A stretch of DNA of 64,000 bases, from contig NZ_FPAU01000009.1 of the NCBI RefSeq assembly GCF_900116535.1, positions 1 to 64,000 of the forward strand, given 5' to 3'. The stretch comes from Kosakonia arachidis. Lineage in GTDB: Bacteria; Pseudomonadota; Gammaproteobacteria; Enterobacterales; Enterobacteriaceae. The position numbers and the translations under genes were made by a program. This document shows positions 9,774 to 19,928 of the stretch, one piece after another. Positions within the stretch are counted from its first letter, which is position 1, and each line of letters opens with the position of its first letter. The notes beneath the pieces were generated by a model, which saw only the letters and a list, made by a program, of their open reading frames with translations, was not told the origin of the DNA and searched no databases.

Positions 9774-10550
9774 TTACGCCAGAATACGCGTACCGATCGG
9801 CGTGCCGTTAAACAGTGCCGGTAACTGCTCGGCATGGCGCCAGGAGGCGATATCAACCGGGCGACCCAGTGCGCGCGCAGCATCCAGCGCGGCATTCACT
9901 TTGACGATCATGCCATCGGTAATAATGCCCTGCGCGATCAATTGCTCGGCTTTGGCTGCCGTCATTTCAGCAATACGCTGACCTTTACCGTCGAGAATAC
10001 CACTCACGTCAGAAAGCAGAATCAGATCCGCGCCGAGCGTTGCCGCCAGCGCAGTCGCCGCCTGGTCAGCGTTGACATTCATCAGCGCGCCTTCGTCGGT
10101 CACGCCAATAGAGCTTATCACCGGCAGAAAACCACCTTCCAGCAGCGTATTAATCAGTTTCGGCGAGCCTGGCTGCGCCAGCCCAACATGGCCCAGCTCC
10201 TCATCCAACGGGGTTACCTTGACGCTGTCGCCATCGCCGAGGAACAGGCCAACGGAAGCGATATGGTGTTTCTTCGCCCATGCCAGCAGCGTTTTGTTGG
10301 CGGTACCCGCCAGCGCGCCGGTAATGATGTCGATTTGATCGGCAGGCGTCACGCGCAGGCCGTTTTTCTTCTTCACCGGCAGGTTAAGTTGTTTCATTAA
10401 CTCATCCACCACACAACCGCCGCCGTGGACAATGACTAAAGGGCGCTGATGAGATTCACGATACTGCACCAGCGCCGTAAACAGACGCTCCAGCGCTTCT
10501 TCACTGTCCAGTAATACACCACCGAGCTTAATAATTAATGGATTCATCAT
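9774..10550 (-). CDS. argB: N-acetylglutamate kinase
   Basis: ArgB phosphorylates N-acetylglutamate, the second step of arginine synthesis. The chosen start gives 258 residues beginning [11 protein letters not shown], as in E. coli. The amino acid kinase fold is shown by [25 protein letters not shown] and the C-terminal [13 protein letters not shown] segment. Enterobacterial ArgB is the arginine-insensitive form, because control is at N-acetylglutamate synthase. The gap to argC is 10 bp, so the two are co-transcribed. Confidence 0.97.
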   Translation of the reverse strand: MMNPLIIKLGGVLLDSEEALERLFTALVQYRESHQRPLVIVHGGGCVVDELMKQLNLPVKKKNGLRVTPADQIDIITGALAGTANKTLLAWAKKHHIASVGLFLGDGDSVKVTPLDEELGHVGLAQPGSPKLINTLLEGGFLPVISSIGVTDEGALMNVNADQAATALAATLGADLILLSDVSGILDGKGQRIAEMTAAKAEQLIAQGIITDGMIVKVNAALDAARALGRPVDIASWRHAEQLPALFNGTPIGTRILA

Positions 10551-10560
10551 CACGCCTGTC

Positions 10561-11565
10561 TTAAATAAGTGACTGGATTTCAGCATAGCCGAAACGAATA
10601 TTTGCGCACTGCATCGCCTGTGCCGCCGCGCCTTTCAGCAGGTTATCTTCCGTGGCGACCACAATCAGATGCGCGCCCTGAACGGCAAAACCAATATCGC
10701 AGAACGGCAGACCGACCACGTTTTTCAGCGCCGGAACGCCTTTGTCATACAGACGCACCAGCGGTTTGTTGCCGTAAGCCTGTTTGAACAGAGCGGCGAC
10801 CTGTTCCCGCATCACACCAGGCTTCAGGCGGCAGGTGATGGTTTCCAGTATGCCACGCGGGAAGCTCGCCAGATGCGGCGTGAAAATCACGTCCGTGCCA
10901 AGATGCGTGGAAATTTCGGGCTGATGCCGGTGGTTGAAAATACCGTAAGGTTGCAGGCTCACTTCGCAGAAGCTATTGGAGAGTGCCGCTTTACGCCCGG
11001 CACCGCTCACACCGCTCGTCGCGTTAATTACCGGCCACTGGTTCAGATCCAGCAGACCGGCATCGATCAGCGGTTTTAACGAGAGCTGCGCCGCCGTCGG
11101 GTAACAGCCCGGCACGGCAATTAATTGCGCTTCTTTCAGTTTGTCGTGGTTCCACTCCGCCAGCCCGTAAACTGCCTGCGCAAGCAAATCGGCGTGCTGA
11201 TGGGTGAAGCCATAGAATTTTTCGTAAAACGCGGGATCGTTAACGCGGAACGCGCCAGAGAGATCAAACACCACACAGCCCGCGGCCAGGCAAACCGGCG
11301 CAAGGTCGTGGCTCACTTCATGCGCTGTCGCCAGGAAAACCACGTCCACGCCATCGAGGAACTCAGCAATGTCGGACATCGGCTGCAACGGGAGATCAAC
11401 AATGCCTTTCAACTGCGGATGTAAATCGGAGATACACTTTCCTGCATCATTACTTTGCGCAGAAACCGTCAAAGCGGTTATGTTCATATGAGGATGGCGA
11501 TTTACATAGGTCACTAGCTCTGCGCCAGCGTAACCGCTGGCGCCCACAATTAATGTGTTCAACAT
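10561..11565 (-). CDS. argC: N-acetyl-gamma-glutamyl-phosphate reductase
   Basis: ArgC reduces N-acetylglutamyl phosphate to the semialdehyde with NADPH, the third step of the pathway. It has 334 residues, as in E. coli. The NADP-binding [11 protein letters not shown] lies at 8-18, and the active-site cysteine is C154 in VPGCYPTA. It is the first gene of argCBH and is divergent from argE. The ARG boxes lie in the shared intergenic region. Confidence 0.97.
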   Translation of the reverse strand: MLNTLIVGASGYAGAELVTYVNRHPHMNITALTVSAQSNDAGKCISDLHPQLKGIVDLPLQPMSDIAEFLDGVDVVFLATAHEVSHDLAPVCLAAGCVVFDLSGAFRVNDPAFYEKFYGFTHQHADLLAQAVYGLAEWNHDKLKEAQLIAVPGCYPTAAQLSLKPLIDAGLLDLNQWPVINATSGVSGAGRKAALSNSFCEVSLQPYGIFNHRHQPEISTHLGTDVIFTPHLASFPRGILETITCRLKPGVMREQVAALFKQAYGNKPLVRLYDKGVPALKNVVGLPFCDIGFAVQGAHLIVVATEDNLLKGAAAQAMQCANIRFGYAEIQSLI

Positions 11566-11668
11566 TGGGGCGGTTTACCTTCTTACGTCACGTGTGCCAG
11601 GGAAAGACTCAGCATCCCTCCCGCGTTACTGAGCAAGTCGCCTTTTGGGTTCCCTTACGCTCAGCTTT

Positions 11669-11707
11669 AATGTATTTTTATTCACATTTAGTGCATGAAT
11701 ATTGATA
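11669..11707. promoter_or_regulatory. two ARG boxes for ArgR
   Basis: Two 18 bp sites fit the ArgR consensus and are separated by 3 bp, the standard spacing: AATGTATTTTTATTCACA (11669-11686) and AGTGCATGAATATTGATA (11690-11707). A hexamer of ArgR with bound arginine would occupy both and repress argE and argCBH together, since the pair lies between the divergent starts. Confidence 0.9.
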
Positions 11708-11733
11708 CTATCACGAACTCAGGTATGTCAACA

Positions 11734-12885
11734 ATGAAAATGAATTTGCCGCCATTTATCGAGATTTACCGCGCCCTGATTGCCACTCCGTCAATCAGCG
11801 CAACGGAAGAAGCGCTGGATCAGAGCAATGAGTCTTTAATCAATCTGCTGGCAGGATGGTTTGGCGATCTCGGCTTTACTGTTGAAGTGCAGCCGGTGCC
11901 CGGCACGCGCAATAAATTCAATATGCTCGCCAGCACCGGAACAGGCGCGGGCGGTCTGTTGCTGACCGGCCACACCGATACCGTGCCGTTTGATGACGGT
12001 CGCTGGACGCGCGATCCCTTCACGCTCACCGAACATGACAACAAACTCTACGGCCTTGGCACCGCCGACATGAAAGGCTTCTTTGCCTTTATTCTTGATG
12101 CGCTGCGTGACGTCGATGTGACAAAGCTGAGCAAACCACTCTACATCCTCGCCACTGCCGATGAAGAGACCAGCATGGCGGGCGCACGTTATTTTGCCGA
12201 AAATACGCAGCTGCGTCCGGATTGTGCCATCATCGGCGAGCCAACCTCCCTGCAACCGGTGCGCGCGCATAAAGGCCATATGTCCAACGCGATTCGTATC
12301 CTCGGACAGTCCGGCCACTCCAGCGATCCGGCGCGCGGCATCAACGCTATCGAACTTATGCACGATGCTATCGGCCATATTCTGCAACTGCGTGACAACC
12401 TGAAAGAGCGTTATCACTATGCAGCATTCACCGTACCGTACCCGACGCTGAACCTGGGGCATATTCATGGCGGTGATGCGGCGAACCGTATTTGCGCTTG
12501 TTGCGAACTGCATATGGATATTCGCCCACTGCCTGGCATGACGCTGAACGATCTGAATGGATTGTTGAATGAGGCGCTGGAGCCGGTAAGTTCCCGCTGG
12601 CCGGGCCGACTGACCATTTCTGAACTGCATCCGCCAATTCCGGGATACGAGTGTCCGCCGGATCACCAACTGGTGAGCGTGGTGGAAAAACTGCTCGGCG
12701 TTGAAACTGAAGTAGTGAACTACTGCACCGAAGCGCCCTTTATTCAGACGCTGTGTCCAACGCTGGTGCTTGGTCCGGGTTCCATCAATCAGGCTCATCA
12801 GCCAGATGAATATCTGGAAACGCGCTTTATTAAGCCAACGCGCGAACTTATTACCCAGGTTGTCCATCATTTCTGCTGGCACTGA
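11734..12885 (+). CDS. argE: N-acetylornithine deacetylase
   Basis: ArgE releases ornithine from N-acetylornithine in the linear arginine pathway. The protein has 383 residues from the ATG at 11734, matching E. coli; an in-frame ATG at 11725 is possible. It belongs to the M20 metal-dependent family: H80 and D82 in [13 protein letters not shown] bind metal, the [11 protein letters not shown] segment supplies the catalytic and bridging glutamates, and a dimerisation domain is inserted in the middle. It is divergent from argCBH under ArgR control. Confidence 0.97.
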   Translation: MKMNLPPFIEIYRALIATPSISATEEALDQSNESLINLLAGWFGDLGFTVEVQPVPGTRNKFNMLASTGTGAGGLLLTGHTDTVPFDDGRWTRDPFTLTEHDNKLYGLGTADMKGFFAFILDALRDVDVTKLSKPLYILATADEETSMAGARYFAENTQLRPDCAIIGEPTSLQPVRAHKGHMSNAIRILGQSGHSSDPARGINAIELMHDAIGHILQLRDNLKERYHYAAFTVPYPTLNLGHIHGGDAANRICACCELHMDIRPLPGMTLNDLNGLLNEALEPVSSRWPGRLTISELHPPIPGYECPPDHQLVSVVEKLLGVETEVVNYCTEAPFIQTLCPTLVLGPGSINQAHQPDEYLETRFIKPTRELITQVVHHFCWH

Positions 12886-12906
12886 TCGCCCTTTTTCTCG
12901 CGAGTA

Positions 12907-12929
12907 CCCCCTCTAAGCAGGGGGTTTTT
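12907..12929 (+). terminator. argE terminator
   Basis: A 5 bp G+C stem (CCCCC at 12907-12911, GGGGG at 12920-12924) is followed by five T. The stem is short but well placed, 22 bp after the argE stop. Confidence 0.75.
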
Positions 12930-13148
12930 ATGTGCGCAAAGGGTGACAAATGTCACAATCTCATAAGCATTACTTATCTGGCAGAAAGCGAATTAAATTT
13001 CGTAAATTGATGCCATTTATTCGTTTGCTGAAGCGATTTCGCAGCAATTGACGTAGTGGGTTTTACGTGGCTTTATAAAAGGCGGTGTCTTATATCTGCG
13101 CGATGGCAGATATAACAAAATAAAATGAGATGGGGTGTCTGGGGTAAC

Positions 13149-15800
13149 ATGAACGAACAATATTCCGCTTTGCGTAGTAATGTCAGTATGCTCGGTAAAC
13201 TGCTGGGAGATACCATCAAGGATGCTCTCGGCGAGAACATCCTCGACCGGGTAGAAACAATCCGCAAACTGTCTAAATCTTCTCGCGCCGGTAATGAAGC
13301 CAGCCGTCAGGAGCTGCTCACCACATTGCAGAATCTGTCTAATGACGAACTGCTGCCAGTGGCGCGTGCTTTCAGCCAGTTCCTGAATCTTGCGAACACC
13401 GCTGAGCAGTACCACAGCATTTCTGCCAAAGGTGAAGCGGCAAGCAACCCGGAAGTGATTGCCCGCACTATCAAAAAGCTGAAAGACCAACCCAATCTCA
13501 ACGAAGCCACCATTATTAAAGCAGTTGAATCGCTGTCGCTGGAGCTTGTGCTGACTGCCCATCCAACCGAGATCACCCGCCGTACACTGATCCACAAAAT
13601 GGTGGAAGTGAACACCTGCCTGAAACAACTGGATAACGGCGATATTGCTGACTACGAGCGCCACCAGCTAATGCGCCGTCTGCGCCAGTTGATCGCCCAG
13701 TCCTGGCATACCGATGAAATCCGTCGCAATCGCCCGAGCCCGGTTGATGAAGCCAAATGGGGCTTCGCGGTCGTGGAAAACAGCCTGTGGGAAGGCGTGC
13801 CAAATTACCTGCGCGAACTGAACGAACAGCTGGAAGAACACCTTAATTACAAGCTGCCGGTTGATTTTGTGCCGGTGCGCTTTACCTCATGGATGGGCGG
13901 TGACCGCGACGGCAACCCGAACGTGACCGCCGACATCACTCGCCATGTGCTACTGCTCAGCCGCTGGAAAGCGACCGATCTGTTCCTGAAAGATATTCAG
14001 TTGCTGATCTCCGAGCTGTCGATGGTTGAATGCACCGATGAACTGCGTGAGCTGGCGGGCGCAGAAGGCGCGCGCGAGCCGTACCGTTATCTGATGAAAA
14101 AATTGCGTGCTGACCTGATGGCGACTCAGGCCTGGCTGGAAGCGCGCCTGAAGGGACAAAAACTGCCGAAGCCTGCCGGTTTACTGACGCAAAACGAGCA
14201 ACTGTGGGAACCGCTATACGCCTGCTATAAATCGCTACAAGCTTGCGGCATGAGCATTATCGCCAACGGTGAGCTGCTTGATACATTACGCCGCGTGAAA
14301 AGTTTCGGCGTGCCGCTGGTGCGCATCGATATTCGTCAGGAGAGTACCCGACATACCGAAGCGCTGGGTGAACTGACCCGCTATCTTGGCATTGGCGATT
14401 ATGAAAGCTGGTCGGAAGCGGACAAGCAGGCGTTCCTGATCCGCGAACTGAATTCCAAACGCCCACTGCTGCCACGCCAGTGGGAACCAAGCGATGAGAC
14501 CCGCGAAGTGCTGGACACCTGCCAGGTGATCGCCGAAGCGCCGCGCGGATCTATCGCCGCCTATGTGATCTCCATGGCCAAAACGCCGTCCGATGTGCTG
14601 GCCGTTCACCTACTGCTGAAAGAAGCTGGTATTGGCTTTGCGCTGCCGGTTGCACCGCTGTTTGAAACACTGGATGACCTCAACAACGCCGACGACGTAA
14701 TGACCCAGTTGCTGAATATCGACTGGTATCGCGGCTTTATCCAGGGCAAACAAATGGTGATGATTGGCTATTCCGATTCCGCGAAAGATGCGGGCGTAAT
14801 GGCCGCAAGCTGGGCGCAATATCAGGCTCAAGATGCGCTGATCAAAACCTGCGAGAAAGCCGGAATCGAACTGACGCTGTTCCACGGCCGCGGCGGCTCC
14901 ATTGGTCGCGGTGGTGCGCCAGCGCATGCGGCGCTGCTCTCCCAACCGCCAGGTAGCCTAAAAGGCGGTCTGCGCGTGACCGAACAGGGCGAAATGATCC
15001 GCTTTAAATATGGTCTGCCGGAAGTCACCATCAGCAGCCTGTCGCTTTATACCAGCGCCATTATGGAAGCTAACCTGCTGCCGCCGCCGGAGCCGAAACC
15101 GCAATGGCGTCATATTATGGACGCACTGTCGGACACCTCCTGCGAGATGTACCGTGGCTACGTGCGCGAAAACAAAGACTTTGTTCCCTATTTCCGTTCG
15201 GCAACGCCGGAGCAGGAACTGGGCAAACTGCCGCTCGGCTCGCGTCCGGCAAAACGCCGTCCGACCGGCGGCGTCGAGTCGCTACGTGCCATTCCGTGGA
15301 TCTTCGCCTGGACGCAGAACCGCCTGATGCTTCCGGCCTGGTTGGGCGCAGGCACTGCACTACAGAAGGTGGTGGAAGATGGCAAACAGAGCGAACTGGA
15401 AGCAATGTGCCGCGACTGGCCGTTCTTCTCAACCCGCCTTGGCATGCTGGAGATGGTCTTCTCCAAAGCCGATCTGTGGCTGGCGGAATACTACGATCAG
15501 CGTCTGGTAAAACCAGAACTGTGGGGGCTGGGCAACGAGCTGCGTAAACTGCTGCAGGCGGATATTAATGTGGTACTGGCAATTGCCAACGATTCCCATC
15601 TGATGGCCGATCTGCCGTGGATCGCCGAATCCATCCAGTTACGTAACATCTACACTGACCCACTGAACGTATTGCAAGCTGAGCTGCTGCACCGTTCGCG
15701 TCAGGCCGAAGAAGCCGGTGAAGCGCCGGACGAGCGTGTAGAACAAGCGTTGATGGTGACCATTGCGGGTGTTGCAGCGGGCATGCGTAACACGGGCTAA
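13149..15800 (+). CDS. ppc: phosphoenolpyruvate carboxylase
   Basis: Ppc carboxylates phosphoenolpyruvate to oxaloacetate, the main anaplerotic reaction on sugars; it is activated by acetyl-CoA and inhibited by aspartate. The start MNEQYSAL at 13149 gives 883 residues, as in E. coli. The catalytic histidine lies in [11 protein letters not shown] (about 136-146), the glycine-rich loop is [12 protein letters not shown] (about 577-588), and the protein ends with the conserved RNTG. About 260 bp separate it from argE; that gap carries its promoter but no other gene. Confidence 0.98.
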   Translation: MNEQYSALRSNVSMLGKLLGDTIKDALGENILDRVETIRKLSKSSRAGNEASRQELLTTLQNLSNDELLPVARAFSQFLNLANTAEQYHSISAKGEAASNPEVIARTIKKLKDQPNLNEATIIKAVESLSLELVLTAHPTEITRRTLIHKMVEVNTCLKQLDNGDIADYERHQLMRRLRQLIAQSWHTDEIRRNRPSPVDEAKWGFAVVENSLWEGVPNYLRELNEQLEEHLNYKLPVDFVPVRFTSWMGGDRDGNPNVTADITRHVLLLSRWKATDLFLKDIQLLISELSMVECTDELRELAGAEGAREPYRYLMKKLRADLMATQAWLEARLKGQKLPKPAGLLTQNEQLWEPLYACYKSLQACGMSIIANGELLDTLRRVKSFGVPLVRIDIRQESTRHTEALGELTRYLGIGDYESWSEADKQAFLIRELNSKRPLLPRQWEPSDETREVLDTCQVIAEAPRGSIAAYVISMAKTPSDVLAVHLLLKEAGIGFALPVAPLFETLDDLNNADDVMTQLLNIDWYRGFIQGKQMVMIGYSDSAKDAGVMAASWAQYQAQDALIKTCEKAGIELTLFHGRGGSIGRGGAPAHAALLSQPPGSLKGGLRVTEQGEMIRFKYGLPEVTISSLSLYTSAIMEANLLPPPEPKPQWRHIMDALSDTSCEMYRGYVRENKDFVPYFRSATPEQELGKLPLGSRPAKRRPTGGVESLRAIPWIFAWTQNRLMLPAWLGAGTALQKVVEDGKQSELEAMCRDWPFFSTRLGMLEMVFSKADLWLAEYYDQRLVKPELWGLGNELRKLLQADINVVLAIANDSHLMADLPWIAESIQLRNIYTDPLNVLQAELLHRSRQAEEAGEAPDERVEQALMVTIAGVAAGMRNTG

Positions 15801-15817
15801 TTTTCTCCCCGCATCGC

Positions 15818-15847
15818 AAAAGGTCACACTTGCTGTGGCCTTTTTTT
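15818..15847 (+). terminator. ppc terminator
   Basis: AGGTCACA and TGTGGCCT form an 8 bp stem with one G-U pair, followed by a run of seven T. It lies 20 bp after the ppc stop. Confidence 0.85.
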
Positions 15848-15894
15848 ATGTCGCCAGCTAAGGTTGTTCCTTCGCCCGTCACGAAAAGGAAAGC

Positions 15895-16746
15895 ATGAGC
15901 CACGACGTCAGCCATCTCATCTCACGCCTGATCAACGGCCCGCTGCCACTGCGTCAGGTCTGTTTTGCCGGAGCCACCGGTAGCGCGCCTGCACTGGCCT
16001 GTCAGGTCGATTTTCCGCGGCTGGAAATTGTGCTGGAAGGATCGCTCATGGATATCGGGATCGCCGGGGAAGCGACGCTGATGACGCAACATGACGTGCT
16101 GTATATTCCAGCTGGAGGCTGGAACTGGCAGCAATGGCAGGCACCGGCCAGCACCTTAAGCGTATTGTTTGGCAAGCAGCAACTGAGCTTTAGCGTGAAC
16201 CAGTGGAATGGCGAAAACCTGCAAAAGCTGGCGAAACAGCATGTCGCACGCCGTGGCCCGCGCGTGGGTTCTTTCCTGCTGCACACGTTGCATGAAATGC
16301 AAATGCAGCCGCGTGAGCAGCAAACCGCACGGCTGATTGTCACCAGCCTACTCAGCCACTGCCACGATCTTCTTGGTAGCCAGATCCAGACCGCTTCCCG
16401 CAGCGAAGCGCTGTTCGAAGCCATTCGCAGCTATATAGACGAAAATTACGCCAAGCCGCTCACTCGCGAATCGGTGGCGCAGGCGTTTTACATTTCACCC
16501 AATTACCTTTCGCATCTATTCCAGAAAACCGGCAGTCTTGGTTTTAACGAATACCTCACTCACACCCGGCTGGAACATGCCAAAACGCTGCTCAAGGGTT
16601 ACGACTTAAAAATCAAAGAAGTCGCGCACGCCTGCGGTTTTGTCGACAGTAACTACTTCTGCCGCCTGTTCCGCAAAAATACCGAACGTTCTCCATCAGA
16701 ATACCGCCAGCAGTACCACAGCCATCTCAGCGAAAGACTGGATTGA
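15895..16746 (+). CDS. yijO: AraC-family transcriptional regulator YijO
   Basis: A 283-residue regulator, the same length as E. coli YijO. The N-terminal half is a cupin-like sensory domain (DVLYIPAGGWNWQQW at about 67-81). The C-terminal 100 residues carry the two AraC helix-turn-helices (LTRESVAQAFYISPNYLSHLF and IKEVAHACGFVDSNYFCRLF). Effector and targets are not established. It lies upstream of fsaB-gldA on the same strand, so it could control them; this is only inference. In E. coli eptC lies between ppc and yijO, and is missing here. Confidence 0.88.
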   Translation: MSHDVSHLISRLINGPLPLRQVCFAGATGSAPALACQVDFPRLEIVLEGSLMDIGIAGEATLMTQHDVLYIPAGGWNWQQWQAPASTLSVLFGKQQLSFSVNQWNGENLQKLAKQHVARRGPRVGSFLLHTLHEMQMQPREQQTARLIVTSLLSHCHDLLGSQIQTASRSEALFEAIRSYIDENYAKPLTRESVAQAFYISPNYLSHLFQKTGSLGFNEYLTHTRLEHAKTLLKGYDLKIKEVAHACGFVDSNYFCRLFRKNTERSPSEYRQQYHSHLSERLD

Positions 16747-16963
16747 GCCTGCGGCACTGGATTTTTATACGTTAAAAATCGCATCCCGCAGCTTAGTAAA
16801 GGTCTGAACCCACGCGTTTCATCGTGATACAGAGTGAGGTGTGAGCCAAATCTCAATTCGTCGTGAAGCTTACATTTATCCAGTGTTTGGCAGATTTGTT
16901 ATATGGCGATTGTCTGGCAAGCACTCGTATGCTGGTGCCAGAAACGTTATACGAGGAAGTACG

Positions 16964-17626
16964 ATGGAACTCTATCTGGACACTGCCAACGTGGCGGAAG
17001 TTGAACGGCTGGCGCGAGTTTATCCGCTCGCGGGTGTCACCACCAACCCCAGCATTATTGCCGCGGGAAAAATGCCGATATGGGATGTATTACCGCGTCT
17101 GCGAAATGCCATCGGCCCCGACGGAACGCTGTTTGCGCAGGTATTGAGCCGCGACGTGGAAGGCATGGTGTCGGAAGCCAGACGCTTCAATAACGCCTTT
17201 CCCGGCATCGTGGTAAAAATCCCGGTCACTACGGAAGGATTATCCGCCATCAAGCGATTGAAGAAAGAGGATATTGTCACACTCGGCACCGCCGTATACA
17301 GCGCCGCGCAAGGCTTGCTCGCGGCGCTTGCTGGAGCAAAATATGTTGCACCTTATGTCAACCGTGTCGATGCCCAGGGTGGCGACGGCATTCGCATGGT
17401 GCAGGAGTTGCAAACACTGCTGAAACTTCACGCGCCGCAAAGCAAAGTGCTGGCCGCCAGCTTCAAAACACCGCGTCAGGCACTCGACTGCCTGCTTGCC
17501 GGATGTGAAGCAATCACGCTGCCATTAGATGTAGCGCAACAAATACTCAATACGCCCGCAGTAGAGTCAGCAATAGAGAAGTTTGAGCAGGACTGGAAAA
17601 CGGCTTTTGGCAACCTCAACCTGTAG
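16964..17626 (+). CDS. fsaB: fructose-6-phosphate aldolase
   Basis: A 220-residue class I aldolase of the transaldolase-like family, which splits fructose 6-phosphate into dihydroxyacetone and glyceraldehyde 3-phosphate. The Schiff-base lysine is K85 in IVVKIPVT, and TTNPSII at about 26-32 is typical. The start at 16964 has a GAGGAAG site and restores the family length; the frame is open further upstream without a ribosome site. Its partner gldA starts 10 bp after its stop, which supports a shared dihydroxyacetone/glycerol role. FsaA is the alternative name, but context fits fsaB. Confidence 0.93.
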   Translation: MELYLDTANVAEVERLARVYPLAGVTTNPSIIAAGKMPIWDVLPRLRNAIGPDGTLFAQVLSRDVEGMVSEARRFNNAFPGIVVKIPVTTEGLSAIKRLKKEDIVTLGTAVYSAAQGLLAALAGAKYVAPYVNRVDAQGGDGIRMVQELQTLLKLHAPQSKVLAASFKTPRQALDCLLAGCEAITLPLDVAQQILNTPAVESAIEKFEQDWKTAFGNLNL

Positions 17627-17636
17627 GAGGCAATAT

Positions 17637-18740
17637 ATGGATCGCATCATCCAGTCGCCAGGAAAATACATCCAGGGAGCAGACGTAATTACCCGTCTCG
17701 GCGACTATCTCAAACCGCTGGCCGAACGCTGGCTGGTCGTGGGCGATAAATTCGTGCTTGGTTTTGCCCAGGAAACGCTGCAAAAAAGTCTGGCGGATGC
17801 CGGGCTGGCCTGTGAAATTGTGCCATTCGGTGGCGAGTGTTCACAAAATGAAATTGACCGGCTGCGCGGTGTTGCGGAAAACGCTCACTGCGGCGCAGTG
17901 CTCGGTATTGGCGGCGGGAAAACGCTGGATACTGCCAAAGCGCTGGCGCACTTCATGCACGTTCCGGTGGCAATAGCGCCGACAATCGCTTCCACCGACG
18001 CACCGTGCAGCGCACTTTCGGTTATCTATACTGATAACGGTGAATTCGATCGCTATCTGTTACTTCCCAACAACCCGAACCGCGTGATTGTCGATACCAA
18101 AATCGTTGCCGGCGCACCGGCGCGGCTACTGGCAGCGGGGATCGGCGATGCACTCTCCACCTGGTTTGAAGCCCGAGCCTGTTCACGCAGCGGCGCAAAA
18201 ACCATGGCAGGCGGGCGAAGCACACAATCTGCGCTGGCGCTGGCCGAGCTGTGTTACAACACGCTGCTGGAAGAGGGTGAGAAAGCCATGCTTGCGGCTG
18301 AACAACATGTCGTAACACCAGCCCTGGAGCGCGTGGTGGAAGCGAATACCTATCTGAGCGGTGTCGGCTTCGAGAGTGGTGGCCTGGCGGCTGCGCATGC
18401 TATTCACAACGGTTTAACCGCCCTCGCGGATGTGCACCACTACTATCACGGTGAGAAAGTGGCGTTCGGTACACTGACGCAACTGGTGCTGGAAAACGCG
18501 CCGCTGGATGAGATCGAAACGGTCGCCGCGCTGTGCCACACCGTTGGTCTGCCGATCACACTGGCGCAACTGGATATCAAAACAGATATTCCGGCGAAGA
18601 TGCGTATCGTTGCCGAAACGGCCTGTGCGGAAGGTGAAACCATCCACAACATGCCAGGCGGCGCAACGCCGGATCAGGTCTATGCCGCACTGCTGGTCGC
18701 CGACCAGTACGGGCAACGTTTCCTGGAAGAGTGGGAATAA
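17637..18740 (+). CDS. gldA: glycerol dehydrogenase
   Basis: GldA oxidises glycerol to dihydroxyacetone with NAD+ and works in reverse to clear dihydroxyacetone or methylglyoxal-related carbonyls. The 367 residues match E. coli. It is a type III, metal-dependent dehydrogenase: GIGGGKTLD at about 90-98 binds NAD, and the zinc ligands D171, H254 and H271 are all present. The start at 17637 is preceded by GGAGG. It forms an operon with fsaB. katG, its neighbour toward metF in E. coli, is absent. Confidence 0.96.
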   Translation: MDRIIQSPGKYIQGADVITRLGDYLKPLAERWLVVGDKFVLGFAQETLQKSLADAGLACEIVPFGGECSQNEIDRLRGVAENAHCGAVLGIGGGKTLDTAKALAHFMHVPVAIAPTIASTDAPCSALSVIYTDNGEFDRYLLLPNNPNRVIVDTKIVAGAPARLLAAGIGDALSTWFEARACSRSGAKTMAGGRSTQSALALAELCYNTLLEEGEKAMLAAEQHVVTPALERVVEANTYLSGVGFESGGLAAAHAIHNGLTALADVHHYYHGEKVAFGTLTQLVLENAPLDEIETVAALCHTVGLPITLAQLDIKTDIPAKMRIVAETACAEGETIHNMPGGATPDQVYAALLVADQYGQRFLEEWE

Positions 18741-18788
18741 GCGTTAACATACCCGGAGGTGCGAATGCTTACCGGGTCTGTAAAGCAA

Positions 18789-18818
18789 ACGCCCGGAACG
18801 GTTGTTCCGGGCGTTTTA
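18789..18818. terminator. bidirectional terminator between gldA and metF
   Basis: A perfect stem (ACGCCCGGAAC with GTTCCGGGCGT, 4 base loop) has T-rich sequence on the + side and a shorter T-run on the - side (AAAC before the stem). It serves the two convergent genes. Confidence 0.85.
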
Positions 18819-18825
18819 TTTCAGG

Positions 18826-19719
<894 letters not shown>

Positions 19720-19756
19720 TTACCTCATCAATCGCATGTCATTGTCTATTGTTTGT

Positions 19757-19788
19757 GAACTTCTATACGTTTAGACGTCCAGATGTAA
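19757..19788. promoter_or_regulatory. MetJ operator of metF
   Basis: Four tandem 8 bp met boxes can be read on the + strand: GAACTTCT, ATACGTTT, AGACGTCC and AGATGTAA, against the consensus AGACGTCT. They lie 40-70 bp upstream of the metF start, over its promoter. Confidence 0.85.
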
Positions 19789-19888
19789 AAATGACGGAAT
19801 TTACACAGGCCGTCAACCGGAAAATCATTATTCTGAGTGAGGAATGTTCAGTGAAGATGAAAAAAATTCATGACGAGCAATCAAATAC

Positions 19889-19922
19889 TCTCTCCCCGCC
19901 CGGGGAGAGGGTGAGGGTGAGG
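19889..19922. repeat. CTCTCCCCG hairpin between metL and metF
   Basis: A perfect 9 bp inverted repeat (CTCTCCCCG at 19890-19898, CGGGGAGAG at 19901-19909) is followed by GGTGAGGGTGAGGAG. It has no U-run for a metL terminator on the minus strand. It belongs to the same hairpin class as those after trmA, glpK and tpiA. Confidence 0.6.
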
Positions 19923-19928
19923 AGAAAA

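Noticed and set aside
11836-12882. Long antisense frame of 348 codons opposite argE
   Set aside because: It mirrors almost all of argE in G+C-rich DNA; argE has full family identity and this frame has no ribosome site or recognisable motif.
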